From Sediminicola sp040566555 (GTDB taxonomy: Bacteria; Bacteroidota; Bacteroidia; Flavobacteriales; Flavobacteriaceae): a DNA stretch of 64,000 bases. Position 1 is the stretch's first letter, and every line of letters begins with the position of its first letter. A program made the position numbers and the translations under genes. The stretch lies in assembly GCF_040566555.1 (NCBI RefSeq), contig NZ_JBEWYP010000010.1:1-64000 (forward strand). Direction: 5' to 3'. Positions 9,145-17,605 of the stretch are shown here, in pieces. The notes under the pieces were generated by a model. The model did no database searches. It saw only the letters and a list, made by a program, of their open reading frames with translations, and had not been told where the DNA came from.

Positions 9145-9173
9145 AAACGTTATTATTACGTTTGCTCAAATAT
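9145..9173 (-). promoter_or_regulatory. sugar-operon promoter with overlapping operator
   Basis: Minus-strand -7 box TATATTTG at 9166-9173, immediately followed by a perfect inverted repeat AAACGT-N7-ACGTTT at 9145-9163, so the repeat would cover the transcription start. The -33 box is poor. The placement suits repression. Confidence 0.45.
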
Positions 9174-9286
9174 ATAATAAAAATTTGAACCTCATAAATT
9201 TTAACACATTTAATTAACTATATATCAACATTTAACCAGTTTTTTTACATGATTGACATCCTTATACAAACTCTTAGTAACCTATA

Positions 9287-9305
9287 TAACGTAAGTAAAA
9301 CGTTT
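9287..9305. promoter_or_regulatory. second operator-like inverted repeat
   Basis: TAACGT-N7-ACGTTT has the same arm sequence and the same 7-bp spacing as the element at 9145-9163, about 142 bp away. Two like-spaced copies upstream of one operon suggest a regulator bound at both, possibly with looping. I do not see this motif between 995 and 1207. Confidence 0.4.
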
Positions 9306-9467
9306 ATAAATGCAATAAAACTGCATAAATACCATTCATAAACCTTTGCTCTGATTTTAATCAAAGTCGATTACAAAAAAATAATCATGGTCAATCCGAA
9401 CAGAACATATCCATGCAACCCCAATTAGTTTTGCATGTATCTGCACAAAAAAGAATCATAATTGTTA

Positions 9468-9497
9468 TTGAAAGTATTTTTGATGACCCTATCTTTG
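9468..9497 (+). promoter_or_regulatory. thrS promoter
   Basis: TTG (9468-9470), 19-bp spacer, TATCTTTG (9490-9497): a textbook Bacteroidota promoter. The start of transcription should lie near 9502, leaving a leader of under 20 nt before the thrS ATG, so no room for a T-box or attenuator. Confidence 0.75.
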
Positions 9498-9519
9498 TAG
9501 CTTATAATTCTGCATAAAT

Positions 9520-11460
9520 ATGATTAAGGTTACATTACCAGATGGTAGTATTAGGGAGAGCAAAAAAGGCAGCACTCCAATGGACGTTGCAAAAAGTATC
9601 AGTGAAGGGTTTGCCAGAAATGTTATTTCTGCAAAATACAACGACACCGTTATAGAAGTATCCACACCACTTTTAGAAGACGGATCCTTAGTACTATACA
9701 CATGGAATGACAAGGAAGGAAAAAAAGCATTTTGGCATTCTTCTTCCCACGTTGTGGCACAAGCCTTGGAAGAATTGTACCCTGGCGCTAAACTGACCAT
9801 TGGTCCAGCTATTGACAATGGCTTTTATTATGATGTTGATTTTGGAGATCGCAGCATTTCCGAAAAGGACTTTCAAGAAATAGAGAAAAAGGCCCTGGAA
9901 ATAGCGCGCGGAAAACATGATTATAAGATGCGTGCCGTAACCAAAGCAGAAGCTTTAAATAAATATAAGGCACAAGGAAATGAATATAAGGTAGAACTGA
10001 TAGAAAATCTTGAGGACGGTACCATTACTTTCTGCGACCATGATACGTTTACCGATCTTTGTCGCGGGGGACACATCCCCAATACCGGGATCATCAAGGC
10101 CATAAAAATATTGAGTGTTGCCGGTGCCTACTGGAGAGGTAACGAAAACAACAAGCAGTTGACCCGTGTCTACGGCATCTCCTTTCCAAAACAAAAGGAA
10201 CTCACAGAATACCTGGAGCTATTGGAGCAGGCCAAGCAACGAGACCATAGAAAATTGGGCAAGGAATTGGAACTGTTCACCTTTTCGGCAAAAGTAGGAC
10301 AAGGCCTTCCTTTGTGGTTACCGAAAGGAGCAGCCCTTAGGGAGCGTTTGGAGAATTTCTTAAAAAAGGCCCAAAAGAAAGCAGGCTACGAGATGGTTGT
10401 AACTCCACATATTGGTCAGAAGGAGCTTTATGTTACTTCCGGGCATTATGCCAAATACGGGGAAGATAGCTTCCAACCTATCAGGACTCCAAAAATGGAT
10501 GAGGAATTTTTGTTGAAACCAATGAACTGCCCCCACCATTGTGAGATTTTTAATTTCAAACCACATTCATACAAAGATCTACCAAAACGTTTTGCTGAAT
10601 TTGGCACCGTATACAGGTACGAACAGAGTGGGGAACTGCACGGTCTTACCAGAGTACGTGGTTTTACCCAAGATGACGCCCACATATTCTGTACCCCGGA
10701 CCAATTGGCGGAAGAATTTAAAAATGTTATTGACCTTACCCTATATGTCTTGGGATCTTTAGGTTTTGGAAATTTCACGGCCCAAGTATCCGTGAGAGAT
10801 CTCAATACCCCTGAAAAATATATTGGATCGGTTGAAAATTGGGAAAAAGCAGAAAATGCAATTATAAATGCTGCGACAGAAAAAGGGTTGGATTTTGTTG
10901 TTGAAAGTGGGGAAGCCGCTTTTTATGGCCCCAAGCTGGACTTTATGGTAAAGGATGCCCTGGGCAGACAATGGCAATTGGGAACAATTCAAGTAGATTA
11001 CAACTTACCGGAGCGCTTTGACCTTACCTATAAAGGCAGTGACAATGAATTGCACAGACCGGTCATGATTCACCGTGCCCCCTTTGGAAGTATGGAGAGA
11101 TTCATTGCACTTTTACTGGAACATACTGGAGGAAATTTCCCTTTGTGGCTGATCCCAGAACAGGCTATTGTATTGCCTATAAGTGAGAAGCATGAAAAAT
11201 ATGCCCAAAAAGTTTTAAATTCCCTAGAAAATCACGAAATTCGCGCCCTTGTAGACAAGAGAAGTGAGACTGTTGGCAAGAAAATACGAGAGGCAGAAAT
11301 GAACAAGATACCGTTTATGCTGATTGTAGGGGACAATGAGGAACAGGAAAACACGATTTCTGTTAGAAGACATGGAGGCGATGATTTAGGCTCTATCTCC
11401 TTAACAGACTTCGCCAACTTGGTTACTAATGAAATAAATAGTACCTTAAAGTCGTTTTAA
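9520..11460 (+). CDS. thrS: threonyl-tRNA synthetase
   Basis: 646 residues, normal for the family. Order: TGS domain (about 1-60), the second additional (editing) domain with SSHVVAQALEELYPGAK near 75 and CRGGHIPNTG near 180, the class II catalytic core, and the C-terminal anticodon-binding domain (from about 545, ending near SLTDFANLV). The zinc-site cysteine is C337 in MNCPHHCEIF; motif 2 reads GTVYRYEQSGELHGLTRVRG. It charges tRNA-Thr in the cytoplasm. It leads a thrS-infC-rpmI-rplT group, a common bacterial order. Confidence 0.97.
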   Translation: MIKVTLPDGSIRESKKGSTPMDVAKSISEGFARNVISAKYNDTVIEVSTPLLEDGSLVLYTWNDKEGKKAFWHSSSHVVAQALEELYPGAKLTIGPAIDNGFYYDVDFGDRSISEKDFQEIEKKALEIARGKHDYKMRAVTKAEALNKYKAQGNEYKVELIENLEDGTITFCDHDTFTDLCRGGHIPNTGIIKAIKILSVAGAYWRGNENNKQLTRVYGISFPKQKELTEYLELLEQAKQRDHRKLGKELELFTFSAKVGQGLPLWLPKGAALRERLENFLKKAQKKAGYEMVVTPHIGQKELYVTSGHYAKYGEDSFQPIRTPKMDEEFLLKPMNCPHHCEIFNFKPHSYKDLPKRFAEFGTVYRYEQSGELHGLTRVRGFTQDDAHIFCTPDQLAEEFKNVIDLTLYVLGSLGFGNFTAQVSVRDLNTPEKYIGSVENWEKAENAIINAATEKGLDFVVESGEAAFYGPKLDFMVKDALGRQWQLGTIQVDYNLPERFDLTYKGSDNELHRPVMIHRAPFGSMERFIALLLEHTGGNFPLWLIPEQAIVLPISEKHEKYAQKVLNSLENHEIRALVDKRSETVGKKIREAEMNKIPFMLIVGDNEEQENTISVRRHGGDDLGSISLTDFANLVTNEINSTLKSF

Positions 11461-11491
11461 AAAATTAATGTTTAACTAAAATATATTAGCC

Positions 11492-12046
11492 ATAGCAATA
11501 CGAAAAAGATTTAGGCCACAGCCTAGAAGAGAAAATAAGAATCCGCACAATATCAACAGAGCAATTACCTCTCAAAACGTACGTTTGGTAGGTGACAATG
11601 TTGAAGTGGGTGTTTACTCTTTAAAGGACGCACTAGCAAAATCTGAAGAATTAGAGTTGGATTTAGTGGAGATTTCTCCAAAAGCAGATCCACCCGTATG
11701 TAAGATTACGGATTACAAGAAGTTTCTTTACGAACAGAAGAAAAGGGAAAAGGTCATGAAGGCCAAAGCCACTAAGGTAGTGGTTAAGGAAATCAGATTT
11801 GGTCCACAGACGGATGATCATGATTATGAGTTCAAAAAGAAGCATGCTGAAAAATTCTTAAAGGATGGCGCAAAGCTAAAAGCTTATGTCTTCTTTAAAG
11901 GAAGATCTATCGTATACAAAGATCAAGGCGAGATATTGTTGCTGAAACTGGCCTCCGAATTGGAAGAGCTAGGGAAAGTTGAGCAAATGCCGAGATTGGA
12001 AGGAAAGCGTATGACGATGTTCCTTGCTCCGAAAACAAAGAAATAA
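11492..12046 (+). CDS. infC: translation initiation factor IF-3, ATA start
   Basis: The conserved N-terminus is encoded upstream of the first usable in-frame common start codon. From 11492 the frame reads (ATA)-AIRKRFRPQPRRENKNPHNI and then NRAITSQNVRLVGDNVEVGV, with a stop codon six triplets further up, so the start must be a rare codon; ATA at 11492 gives 184 residues and the usual (M)AIR opening. An upstream in-frame TTA or ATA is possible. The rest shows the IF3 N domain, linker and C domain (VVKEIRFGPQTDDHDY). IF-3 discriminates against rare start codons, which lets it control its own synthesis in E. coli (AUU start); the same logic probably applies here. Confidence 0.9.
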   Translation: MAIRKRFRPQPRRENKNPHNINRAITSQNVRLVGDNVEVGVYSLKDALAKSEELELDLVEISPKADPPVCKITDYKKFLYEQKKREKVMKAKATKVVVKEIRFGPQTDDHDYEFKKKHAEKFLKDGAKLKAYVFFKGRSIVYKDQGEILLLKLASELEELGKVEQMPRLEGKRMTMFLAPKTKK

Positions 12047-12096
12047 GAACGTATTTCTTTTTAGTTTCCAAAGCAATATAGCATAACAAAATATAC

Positions 12097-12127
12097 CTGT
12101 TGAGACTCCCAATGTTTGGGGCAACAG
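12097..12127 (+). promoter_or_regulatory. hairpin with asymmetric internal loop before rpmI
   Basis: CTGTTG pairs with CAACAG, and inside it CCCAA pairs with TTGGG around a 3-nt loop, leaving a 5-nt against 1-nt internal loop. It lies 40 nt before the L35 start. L20 represses rpmI-rplT in other bacteria by binding leader structures with asymmetric loops, so this is a candidate L20 site; it could also be a chance hairpin. Confidence 0.35.
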
Positions 12128-12166
12128 CAAAGATAATAAGCGAGATAAACCATAAATAGGAACAAG

Positions 12167-12364
12167 ATGCCTAAGATGAAAACAAAATCCAGTACCAAGA
12201 AGCGTTTTAAGCTTACGGGTACCGGTAAAATCAAAAGAAAGCACGCATTTAAAAGCCACATTCTAACGAAGAAGTCTAAAAAGCGTAAGCTTGCGTTAAC
12301 CCACTCTACTTTAGTACACGAGGCGGATGTTAACAGCATTAAAGAACAATTACGTTTAAAGTAA
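12167..12364 (+). CDS. rpmI: 50S ribosomal protein L35
   Basis: 65 residues, very basic, opening MPKMKTKSSTKKRFKLTGTG and containing RKHAFKSHILTKKSKKRKL, diagnostic of bL35. It lies between infC and rplT in the usual order and should be co-transcribed with them. Confidence 0.97.
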   Translation: MPKMKTKSSTKKRFKLTGTGKIKRKHAFKSHILTKKSKKRKLALTHSTLVHEADVNSIKEQLRLK

Positions 12365-12459
12365 TCGTTTTTTACGGTAATTAGTATTAACCCTGGAGTT
12401 AGGCCTTAAAAAGATTTTGAAATACATTCAGAACGCCTACTACAAAAAAACTTAAAATT

Positions 12460-12804
12460 ATGCCAAGATCAGTAAATTCAGTTGCTTCACGCGCTAGGAG
12501 AAAAAAAGTGATGAAGCAAGCCAAAGGTTACTTTGGAAGACGTAAAAACGTTTGGACAGTAGCTAAAAATGCGGTTGAAAAAGCAATGTTATATGCTTAT
12601 AGAGACCGTAGAAACAAGAAAAGAACTTTCCGTTCCCTATGGATCACCCGTATTAATGCAGGTGCTAGATTACACGGAATGTCCTATTCTCAGTTTATGG
12701 GGAAAGTAAAAGCCAACAACATTGAGCTTAACCGTAAGGTTTTAGCCGATTTGGCAATGAACCACCCAGAAGCTTTTAAGGCTGTTGTGAATCAAATAAA
12801 GTAA
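12460..12804 (+). CDS. rplT: 50S ribosomal protein L20
   Basis: 114 residues. Opens MPRSVNSVASRARRKKVMKQ and contains AKGYFGRRKNVWTVAKNAVE and RDRRNKKRTFRSLWITRINA, the hallmarks of bL20. It binds 23S rRNA early in large-subunit assembly, and in other bacteria also represses rpmI-rplT translation. It is followed by a strong bidirectional terminator. Confidence 0.97.
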   Translation: MPRSVNSVASRARRKKVMKQAKGYFGRRKNVWTVAKNAVEKAMLYAYRDRRNKKRTFRSLWITRINAGARLHGMSYSQFMGKVKANNIELNRKVLADLAMNHPEAFKAVVNQIK

Positions 12805-12829
12805 CATTAACAATATATCTCGCTTATTA

Positions 12830-12862
12830 AAAATCCGATTCATATGAATCGGATTTTTTATT
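12830..12862. terminator. bidirectional terminator after rplT
   Basis: Perfect 28-nt palindrome AAAATCCGATTCAT/ATGAATCGGATTTT followed by a T-run, between the convergent rplT and EF-hand genes. Confidence 0.85.
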
Positions 12863-13128
12863 TACTGGATTTTCGCGATGGCCTGCTTAAACTCTTGCCA
12901 ATCTATGAGCTCATCGCCAGATTTATCGTAGCCTTCAACCAATTTGGCAGACACCATTCCCCGAATAAATCCATTGATCTCTGCTTTCTTTAACAGCTCC
13001 ACAATCTCACCCTTTGTCATTTTACCATCCCCATCCTTATCAAAGAATGCAAATGCTTCCTCAGGGGTCTTAAAATGATTGGTTATCAAGATTTGAATTT
13101 TATTTAAGATATCCTCTTTTGCTCCCAT
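12862..13128 (-). CDS. small EF-hand calcium-binding protein
   Basis: 88 residues with two complete 12-residue EF-hand loops: DKDGDGKMTKGE (30-41) and DKSGDELIDWQE (68-79), joined by a helical linker. No signal peptide is visible, so it is probably cytoplasmic, a calmodulin-like arrangement. Both loops have acidic residues at positions 1, 3, 5 and 12 or close substitutes (Ser at position 3 of the second). Partner and role are unknown. Confidence 0.8.
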   Translation of the reverse strand: MGAKEDILNKIQILITNHFKTPEEAFAFFDKDGDGKMTKGEIVELLKKAEINGFIRGMVSAKLVEGYDKSGDELIDWQEFKQAIAKIQ

Positions 13129-13180
13129 AGTATACTAATTTTATAACGTATCCCTAATTTACGAATATTCGGTTTATCCA

Positions 13181-13603
13181 CTAATGACCAAAAGCAGAAA
13201 CCACCAACTTTCTTCCTCCGGCATGGTTTCTGTGCTCACATAGATATATGCCCTGCCAAATTCCTAAATTCAAGGCTCCATTGGTAATAGGGACCTGTAC
13301 CGAGACTCCCATCAGTGAAGACTTAATATGTGCCGGCATATCGTCCGAACCTTCATAATCATGCTGGTAATAAGAGGCATTCTCAGGAACCATCACATTC
13401 ATATGGCTCTCAAAATCCAATCGCACAGTAGGGTCCGCGTTTTCATTAATGGTTAAACTTGCGGAGGTATGTTTGATAAAAACCTGCAACATGCCCAGAT
13501 CAATACTTTTTAGTTCTGGAAGAGCCTTGACAATATGGTCCGTTATAATATGGAAGCCCCTTTTAAAGGGCGGTAGACTTATTTCTGATTGATAAAATTT
13601 CAT
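13181..13603 (-). CDS. YjbQ/UPF0047 family protein
   Basis: 140 residues, the usual family length. Shows HTSASLTINENADPTVRLD near residue 66 and IWQGIYLCEHRNHAGGRKLV at the C-terminus, both signature segments of secondary thiamine-phosphate synthase/UPF0047. The conserved His and Asp residues of the presumed active site are present. Physiological role is unsettled in the family; thiamine-phosphate synthase activity was reported only as a side activity. It stands alone, 50 bp after the EF-hand gene on the same strand. Confidence 0.88.
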   Translation of the reverse strand: MKFYQSEISLPPFKRGFHIITDHIVKALPELKSIDLGMLQVFIKHTSASLTINENADPTVRLDFESHMNVMVPENASYYQHDYEGSDDMPAHIKSSLMGVSVQVPITNGALNLGIWQGIYLCEHRNHAGGRKLVVSAFGH

Positions 13604-13736
13604 AATGACCTATTTTTCCTATTCCCCAAAGATGCCGATCGTTGTTGATATTACAAAAATACCACAAACTTTACTTTCCTAGTTTCCACATTTACCCCAA
13701 GAACAAATACCTTTGTAACCTAATAAAAATGCAGTA

Positions 13737-14543
13737 ATGGATTTATCAAAAATAAAAATGGTAGTAACGGACATGGATGGCACCCTGCTGAATTCTAACC
13801 ATGAAGTAAGTGCGCGTTTCTTTGAACTCTTTGAGGAGCTCAAAAAACGGGACATTCTCTTTGTAGCGGCTAGTGGAAGGCAATACAACAGTATTGTTCA
13901 CAAACTACAATCCATTAAAAATGAAATAATCGTTATTGCAGAAAATGGGGGTTTCGCCATGCATCAAGATCAAGAACTTCTTTCCACCCCTATGGATAAA
14001 AGGTATATTGATACTATCTTAAAATCCCTTGAAAATGCACATGGAGCCCACGCCGTACTTTGCGGGAAGAGAAACGCATATCTCAACGGAAATTCCAGTG
14101 AGTTTTTGAATAAATTGAAGGAATACTATTCCGAATATACTGTCATGGAGGATATATCCACTTTTGAAGGGGAGGTCCTAAAAGTAGCTGTGTATCATTT
14201 TGAAAACTCTGAGAAATTTATATATCCCTCAGTTAAACATTTGGAGGATGATCTAAAGGTTAAGATTTCTGGAGAAAACTGGTTGGACCTTTCCCATCAG
14301 AACGCCCATAAAGGATTTGCCCTAGCACAGGTTCAAAAAAAACATAACATTACCAAAGCAGAAACGATGGTTTTTGGAGATTACAACAATGATCTGGAAA
14401 TGCTGGCTTTGGCAGATTATAGCTTTGCCATGGCCAATGCACACCCCAATGTGCTCCAGGCAGCCAATTACACAACCAAAAGTAATGATGAAAATGGGGT
14501 AGAGCATATATTGGAACAACTCATAGCCCACAGAAAGGTTTAG
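13737..14543 (+). CDS. Cof-type HAD-IIB phosphatase
   Basis: 268 residues. HAD motif I DMDGTLLNSNH at residue 11, motif II AASGRQ, and motif IV FGDYNNDLEML near 215 with the Cof-family GDxxNDxxM pattern; the middle holds the IIB cap. Such proteins dephosphorylate sugar phosphates, FMN or similar small molecules in the cytoplasm, and the substrate cannot be predicted. The stop overlaps the end of the convergent next gene by 4 bp. Confidence 0.9.
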   Translation: MDLSKIKMVVTDMDGTLLNSNHEVSARFFELFEELKKRDILFVAASGRQYNSIVHKLQSIKNEIIVIAENGGFAMHQDQELLSTPMDKRYIDTILKSLENAHGAHAVLCGKRNAYLNGNSSEFLNKLKEYYSEYTVMEDISTFEGEVLKVAVYHFENSEKFIYPSVKHLEDDLKVKISGENWLDLSHQNAHKGFALAQVQKKHNITKAETMVFGDYNNDLEMLALADYSFAMANAHPNVLQAANYTTKSNDENGVEHILEQLIAHRKV

Positions 14544-15802
14544 GTTTTTTGTTTCTTTTTCTGGGCAGCGGGAAACAGGACGTTGTTCAAGATCAATCTG
14601 TACCCTGGAGAAGTAGGATGTAGCTCTAATTCTGTTTTTGGATCCCCTACCCTATGTTGGTAATCCTCTGGGTCGTGGCCCCCATAAAAGGTAAAAAATC
14701 CCTTTCCTTTGATGCCATGGATATAGCGGGCTTCCCCGTTAATTTTGTTTTCACCCAATACCATTACCGTTGGTTTTATTTCATTGCGGGCAAAAGCCGT
14801 GGTCTGTCCCATAAAGCCTTTGACAAGGGAGGTGTGATTTTGGCATAACATGGTTGGCACCGGATCCCATTTTGCAGAGAAATCCATCAATGAAAAATAG
14901 TCGGACTCCTTGGGCACCATCCCTCTTTTAGTGGTCATGTCTATAGAAGAAAACTCATACTGCAACGGACTGCGTTCCAAGGTAAAGTTGGTAAACGCAA
15001 AGGTCCTGCTATAGTCCAACTTATTTTGGTAATTGGCCTCTGAGGGATCACCATCGAACATGGGTTCACATATATCCACCCCATCTGCAGCCAGGGCAAT
15101 ATCAAAACTATCGGTAGCTGAGCACATGGCGAACATGAATCCGCCTCCTATCACGTAATTGCGGATGGCATTGGCCACAGCCCCTTTTTCCTCTGAAACT
15201 TTTGAGTACCCCAATTTAGCGGCCAAGCTTTCTGCCTGCGCCTTTCCCTCCAAATACCACGGTGCTGCCCTATAGGCTCCATAAAACTTACCGTACTGCC
15301 CGGTAAAATCCTCATGGTGAAGGTGCAACCAATCAAACAACAAGAGTTTATTGTTCAGTACCTCTTCATCATAAATGGTTTCATAGGGAATTTCGGCATA
15401 GGTGAGTACCATGGTCACGGCATCGTCCCAAGGCAAATTTTCTTTAGGGGAATAGACCGCTATTTTTGGTGCTTTTTCCAAAATTACGGCTTCCTGGTTT
15501 TTTGAAGGACTACTAATTTCTGATAAAATGGCCTCAGCCTGGGCGTCGGAGATTATTTCAAAGGAAACACCGCGAATTTGGCATTCCTTGCGGATGTTAT
15601 CCCCATCGGGCAGCAGAAATGACCCTCCCCTATAGTTCAACAACCATTGCACTTTTTGTTGTTTGGTGAGCACCCAGTAGGTAATCCCGTAAGCTTTTAA
15701 GTGATTTTTTTGACTATCCGCATCCATGGGTATTAAGATTGCAGACGCGAATATTTTGAAAGAAAAAAGGAGAAAAAGTATAGTCCAAAAACTTTTAGAC
15801 AT
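14540..15802 (-). CDS. secreted GATase-like protein (often labelled asparagine synthetase B)
   Basis: 420 residues with an N-terminal signal peptide (KSFWTILFLLFSFKIFASA). The middle includes IAVYSPKENLPWDDAVTMVL, HHEDFTGQYGKFYGAY and GGGFMFAMCSATDSFDIALA, where a Cys in a glycine-rich turn resembles a class I glutamine-amidotransferase/ThuA-like nucleophile elbow. Related Bacteroidota proteins are often named asparagine synthetase B, but no ATP-pyrophosphatase domain is visible, so I would not assign that activity. A basic KKKQK tail ends the chain. Likely periplasmic; function unknown. Confidence 0.65.
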   Translation of the reverse strand: MSKSFWTILFLLFSFKIFASAILIPMDADSQKNHLKAYGITYWVLTKQQKVQWLLNYRGGSFLLPDGDNIRKECQIRGVSFEIISDAQAEAILSEISSPSKNQEAVILEKAPKIAVYSPKENLPWDDAVTMVLTYAEIPYETIYDEEVLNNKLLLFDWLHLHHEDFTGQYGKFYGAYRAAPWYLEGKAQAESLAAKLGYSKVSEEKGAVANAIRNYVIGGGFMFAMCSATDSFDIALAADGVDICEPMFDGDPSEANYQNKLDYSRTFAFTNFTLERSPLQYEFSSIDMTTKRGMVPKESDYFSLMDFSAKWDPVPTMLCQNHTSLVKGFMGQTTAFARNEIKPTVMVLGENKINGEARYIHGIKGKGFFTFYGGHDPEDYQHRVGDPKTELELHPTSPGYRLILNNVLFPAAQKKKQKT

Positions 15803-15933
15803 TATAAACAGCTTTAGTATATAATTATAAAGATAAGAGAAATAAGTAGGATAATTACTCCTACTTACGAATGGTTCTTCTAAAAAAATCCAAAAGTTAG
15901 GTTTCTGAAAATCTAGTGACTTAGAAAAAGTGA

Positions 15934-17466
15934 TCAGTTTCTTGTATAAACCAATTTACCTCCTACATAGGTTTGCAAGACCTTAATTTCGGGAATATCA
16001 ACAGGGTCAATATTACGTAGGTCTCCATCTAAAACTACAAAATCTGCCAATTTTCCTATTTCCAGGGTGCCCTTCCTATTTTCATCAAAGGAAGAATAGG
16101 CCGCATCCCTCGTATATGCCAATAATGCCTGTTCTACAGCTATTTTTTCACTGGGAACCCAACCGTTAGGATTTACTCCATCTAAAGTTCTTCTTGTTAC
16201 CGCAGCATAGATACCGTGTAATGGGGATGCTGGAGCTACAGGCCAATCGCTACCGAAGGCCAAGGTAACATTTGCGTCCAACAACGATTTAAAAGCATAA
16301 GTGGTTTTTATTCTGTCCGGCCCTATGGCCTGTTCCGCCCATCTACCATCATCAATGGCATGATAAGGTTGGACGCTCACCACAATACCCAATTTTGAAA
16401 ATCGCTCGATATCCTCTTTCAACAGATGTTGTGCATGCTCGACTCTAAAGCGCCGATTTTTTGGTCCGTTATTCTCAATAACCTTCTCAAAAATATTTAA
16501 CAAGGTATGATTTGCATTATCTCCAATAGCATGTACCGCAACTTGAAAATCTGCGTTATCCGCTTTTAAGATCCATTGATACAAATCCTCTTTATCATTT
16601 ATAAAGAAACCTTTAACTGAAGGCTTGTCTGAATAATCATCAACAAACACTGCGGTATGTGAGCCTAAAGAGCCGTCCATAAAACCTTTTAATCCGCCAG
16701 TTCTCAACCATTTATCACTGGTCTTAAATGTAGTATTACGTGTATCCCAATTATTTAAAGGATTAAGGGTGTACATACGGATTACCAATTCATTTGAATC
16801 CAATAGCTTTTTGGCAATGGGATAAGTTCCGATGCTATCAACATCATGCACCGAGGTAACACCATTGGACACTAAATATGCCATGGCAGCTTTTAATGCT
16901 TTTTCTTTTTGAGGAACTGTCATCGGCGGAATTTTGTTTAAAAGGCCACTCATGGCATTATCCTTCAAAATTCCAGTGGGAAAGCCTTTTTCATCCCTTA
17001 CGATTTCTCCACCTTCGATATCTGGGGTGTCCTCATTTATTCCCGCAATTTCCAAAGCCAAGGAGTTGGCCAAAGCCATATGCCCGTCTAATCGATACAA
17101 AACAACTGGATTTTTGCTAGTGAATTGGTCTATCCATTCTTTTGTAGGGAGTTCTCCTCCCCATAAAGTATGATCCCAATTACCTTCTAGAATCCAACTT
17201 CCCGGTTCCAATGTTTTTGCGTAATCAGCAATTCGTTTGATAAATTCTTCTCGAGTAGCGGCATCTCTTAGTTCTACACTCAAAAGGGCATTGCCTCCCA
17301 TCATTAAATGCACATGAGCATCTATGAAGCCTGGCGAAACAAATTTACCCGCCATATTCTTAACCTCTGTATGTTCTCCTTTGTATTTTCTTATATCATC
17401 ATTAGAGCCGATAGCGAGTATAGAATCTCTGCGAATAGCCATAGCTTCTGCTTGGATATGTTCCAT
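15934..17466 (-). CDS. YtcJ-like amidohydrolase, N-terminus cut by a stop codon
   Basis: The longest ATG-started frame has 510 residues and covers the amidohydrolase_3 metal-dependent hydrolase core: PGFIDAHVHLMMGGN near 45, GSLGSHTAVFVDDYSD, HAIGDNANHTLLN, RRFRVEHAQHLL and AFGSDWPVAPASPLHGIYAA. The metal-binding His and Asp residues are intact. Homologues are usually exported; here the signal peptide lies in the same frame upstream (17524-17589) but is separated by a TAA at 17521-17523. The product, if made, would start internally and stay in the cytoplasm, missing the start of the first beta-sandwich strand. Substrate unknown. Sequencing error is a possible alternative. Confidence 0.75.
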   Translation of the reverse strand: MEHIQAEAMAIRRDSILAIGSNDDIRKYKGEHTEVKNMAGKFVSPGFIDAHVHLMMGGNALLSVELRDAATREEFIKRIADYAKTLEPGSWILEGNWDHTLWGGELPTKEWIDQFTSKNPVVLYRLDGHMALANSLALEIAGINEDTPDIEGGEIVRDEKGFPTGILKDNAMSGLLNKIPPMTVPQKEKALKAAMAYLVSNGVTSVHDVDSIGTYPIAKKLLDSNELVIRMYTLNPLNNWDTRNTTFKTSDKWLRTGGLKGFMDGSLGSHTAVFVDDYSDKPSVKGFFINDKEDLYQWILKADNADFQVAVHAIGDNANHTLLNIFEKVIENNGPKNRRFRVEHAQHLLKEDIERFSKLGIVVSVQPYHAIDDGRWAEQAIGPDRIKTTYAFKSLLDANVTLAFGSDWPVAPASPLHGIYAAVTRRTLDGVNPNGWVPSEKIAVEQALLAYTRDAAYSSFDENRKGTLEIGKLADFVVLDGDLRNIDPVDIPEIKVLQTYVGGKLVYTRN

Positions 17467-17589
17467 ATTCTCTGTCCAAATGACAGCATTCTCTATAATA
17501 AGATCAGCTTTGTTCTTTTGTTAGGAACAAGAAGTCACCACCAAAAAAATCCATACAAGCAAACCATACTGTTTGAAATTCTTTGGCAT
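17467..17589 (-). other. stranded lipoprotein signal peptide of the amidohydrolase
   Basis: From the ATG at 17589 the frame reads MPKNFKQYGLLVWIFLVVTSCS and then TAA (17523-17521). After the stop the same frame continues QKNKADLIIENAVIWTEN into the amidohydrolase start at 17466. The join restores a normal lipoprotein amidohydrolase with lipobox VVTSC, so a single codon change (for example from AAA, CAA or GAA) is the simplest explanation. Confidence 0.8.
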
Positions 17590-17605
17590 GTAAAATTTAG
17601 ATTAA

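Noticed and set aside
9498..9519. T-box or attenuator before thrS
   Set aside because: The promoter leaves under 20 nt of leader.
17521..17523. Recoding (selenocysteine or pyrrolysine) at the stop in the amidohydrolase
   Set aside because: The codon is TAA; no recoding system uses it in bacteria of this kind.
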